Source of the DNA: Streptomyces sp. SAT1
Lineage (GTDB): Bacteria; Actinomycetota; Actinomycetes; Streptomycetales; Streptomycetaceae
Assembly (NCBI RefSeq): GCF_001654495.1
Contig: NZ_CP015849.1
Span: 5,869,001-5,933,000, forward strand
Reading direction: 5' to 3'
DNA length: 64,000 nt
The notes under the pieces are model-generated. The model saw only the letters and a list, made by a program, of their open reading frames with translations. It was not told the DNA's origin and searched no databases. Position 1 is the first letter of the stretch. Each line of letters starts with the position of its first letter. Of this stretch, positions 62,699-64,000 are shown piece by piece. The translations under genes and the position numbers were made by a program.

Positions 62699-64000
62699 TC
62701 AGAAGTCCCAGCCGCCCTCGTCGGCGGCGTCCTTGACGGGGTCGGGCGCGGCGAACGACTCGCCGACCATGCCCGCGGTCAGGGTGGTGCCGTCGGCGGG
62801 GTCGATCAGGATGAAGGAGCCGGTGCGGCGCGAGTCGGCGTAGGAGTCGACCGGCAGGGGCTCGGCGGTGCGGATCTTGACCCGGCCGATGTCGTTGGCG
62901 GCGAGCTGCCCCGGGTGCGGGTGCAGCGACAGGTCGTCCAGGGTGAGCCGGGACGGGATGTCCTTGACGATCGCCTTGACCGTGCGGGTGCCGTGCTTGA
63001 GCAGCACCCGGTGGCCGACGGTCAGCGGGGCGTCGGCCACATGGCAGACGGTCGCCTCGACGTCCTGGGTGGTGGCCGGCGCGTCCTGGCTCGGCACGAT
63101 CAGGTCGCCGCGCGAGACGTCGATGTCGTCCTCCAGCAGCACCGTCACCGACTGCGTCGTCCAGGCCGCCTCGACCGGTTCGCCCAGCAGGTCGATGCCG
63201 GAGATCCGCGAGGTGCGCCCGGAGGGCAGCACGGTGACCTCCTCACCGACGCGGAAGGAGCCCGCGGCGATCTGCCCGGCGTACCCGCGGTAGTCGGGGT
63301 GCTCGGCGGTCTGCGGCCGGATCACGTACTGCACGGGCAGCCGGGCGTGGCAGTGCGCCAGGTCGTGGCTGACCGGGACGGTCTCCAGGTGTTCGAGGAC
63401 GGTGGGTCCGCCGTACCAGTCCATGACCGCGGAGGGTTCCACCACGTTGTCCCCGGCCAGCGCGGAGATCGGGACGGCCGTGACCTCGGGGACGCCCAGC
63501 TCCGTCGCGTACGCCGTGAACTCCTTCGCGATGGCCGCGAACACCGGCTCCCGGTAGCCCACCAGGTCCATCTTGTTCACCGCCAGCACCACGTGCGGGA
63601 CGCGGAGCAGGGCGGCGATGGCGGCGTGGCGGCGGGTCTGCTCGACGACGCCGTTGCGGGCGTCGACGAGGATCACCGTCAGCTCCGCGGTGGAGGCGCC
63701 GGTGACCATGTTCCGGGTGTACTGCACATGTCCGGGGGTGTCGGCCAGGATGAAGCGGCGTCGGGGGGTGGCGAAGTAGCGGTAGGCGACGTCGATGGTG
63801 ATGCCCTGCTCGCGCTCGGCGCGCAGGCCGTCGGTGAGCAGGGCCAGGTCGGGTCCGTCCTGGCCGCGGCCGGCGGAGGCGCGTTCGACGGCTTCGAGCT
63901 GGTCGGTGAGGACGGACTTGGAGTCGTGCAGGAGGCGGCCGACGAGGGTGGACTTGCCGTCGTCGACGGATCCGGCGGTGGCGAAGCGCAGCAGGGTGGT
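62699..64000 (-). CDS. cysN: Sulfate adenylyltransferase large subunit CysN (partial; N-terminus beyond the right edge)
   Basis: 434 codons are visible, from near the P-loop to the stop. CysN is the GTPase subunit that, with CysD, makes adenylyl sulfate from ATP and sulfate in assimilation. TAGSVDDGKSTLVGRLL (P-loop) lies at the edge; the G2/G3 region is EREQGITIDVAYRYF and LADTPGHVQYTRNM, and G4 is NKMDLVGY. Two beta-barrel domains follow. No APS kinase domain is fused at the end, so cysC should be separate. The missing N-terminus and the upstream cysD lie right of the window. Confidence 0.96.
   Translation of the reverse strand, partial: TTLLRFATAGSVDDGKSTLVGRLLHDSKSVLTDQLEAVERASAGRGQDGPDLALLTDGLRAEREQGITIDVAYRYFATPRRRFILADTPGHVQYTRNMVTGASTAELTVILVDARNGVVEQTRRHAAIAALLRVPHVVLAVNKMDLVGYREPVFAAIAKEFTAYATELGVPEVTAVPISALAGDNVVEPSAVMDWYGGPTVLEHLETVPVSHDLAHCHARLPVQYVIRPQTAEHPDYRGYAGQIAAGSFRVGEEVTVLPSGRTSRISGIDLLGEPVEAAWTTQSVTVLLEDDIDVSRGDLIVPSQDAPATTQDVEATVCHVADAPLTVGHRVLLKHGTRTVKAIVKDIPSRLTLDDLSLHPHPGQLAANDIGRVKIRTAEPLPVDSYADSRRTGSFILIDPADGTTLTAGMVGESFAAPDPVKDAADEGGWDF

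Overview
The window is a very GC-rich stretch (well above 70% by eye, with G or C in almost every third codon position) from a Streptomyces chromosome. The gene content says the same: a conservon (cvnA-D), a gamma-butyrolactone-receptor-type regulator next to geosmin synthase, an SSI-type protease inhibitor, an SAV2148-family protein, DUF1707-FHA and DUF6479 proteins, and several starts with a -10 box only 6-7 nt upstream. From memory, the order murC, msrB, conservon 13, cprB, geosmin synthase, exonuclease, sulfur ABC genes, cysN is that of the SCO6045-SCO6097 core region of S. coelicolor. No search could be run.

Layout. 1-8.2 kb (minus strand): a TIGR04222 membrane protein (cut by the left edge), a DUF692/MNIO enzyme, a Pth2-like protein, a small zinc-ribbon protein, a lipoprotein polysaccharide deacetylase, an FAD oxidoreductase with a Rieske domain, an SPFH protein and ZapE. 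8.3-15.2 kb (plus): a RibD-C reductase, a small Rossmann-like protein, murC, msrB, a DUF6479 membrane protein, and an osmoprotectant-type ABC transporter (ATPase and two permeases). 15.3-19.6 kb (minus): conservon D-C-B-A. 19.9-22.7 kb (plus): the matching substrate-binding lipoprotein and a lyase-like protein without the usual MIO motif. Conservon and lyase lie among the transporter genes.

22.7-30.8 kb: a TerB-like protein, cprB with two candidate operators, geosmin synthase, a frameshifted gene, a PDZ protein, an M24 peptidase and an aminoglycoside-phosphotransferase-like kinase. 30.8-41.2 kb: treZ, treY and treX (trehalose from maltodextrin/glycogen), interleaved with an FHA protein, an SSI-like inhibitor, an M14 carboxypeptidase and an MFS transporter. 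41.5-49 kb: an SAV2148 HEPN protein, a DEDDh exonuclease, a second APH-like kinase, a CUT1 sugar transporter without its own ATPase, and a macrolide-type glycosyltransferase behind a palindromic operator.

49-58.8 kb: an MMPL exporter, DUF1697, a transglutaminase-like protein, an aldo/keto reductase, a ketopantoate-reductase-like protein, a mycothiol-dependent DsbA-like reductase, a large secreted NucA/NucB-type protein and a DUF6461-like protein. 58.9-64 kb (minus): the distal end of an assimilatory sulfur operon, with cysN (cut by the right edge), a coupled 34-codon ORF, a sulfonate/nitrate-type ABC transporter and a sirohydrochlorin chelatase. I saw no tRNA, rRNA, CRISPR array, insertion sequence or prophage.

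The best candidates for something not yet described are the MNIO enzyme beside the TIGR04222 membrane protein, the MIO-less lyase in the conservon/transporter block, the His-less HEPN protein, and the small ORF after cysN.
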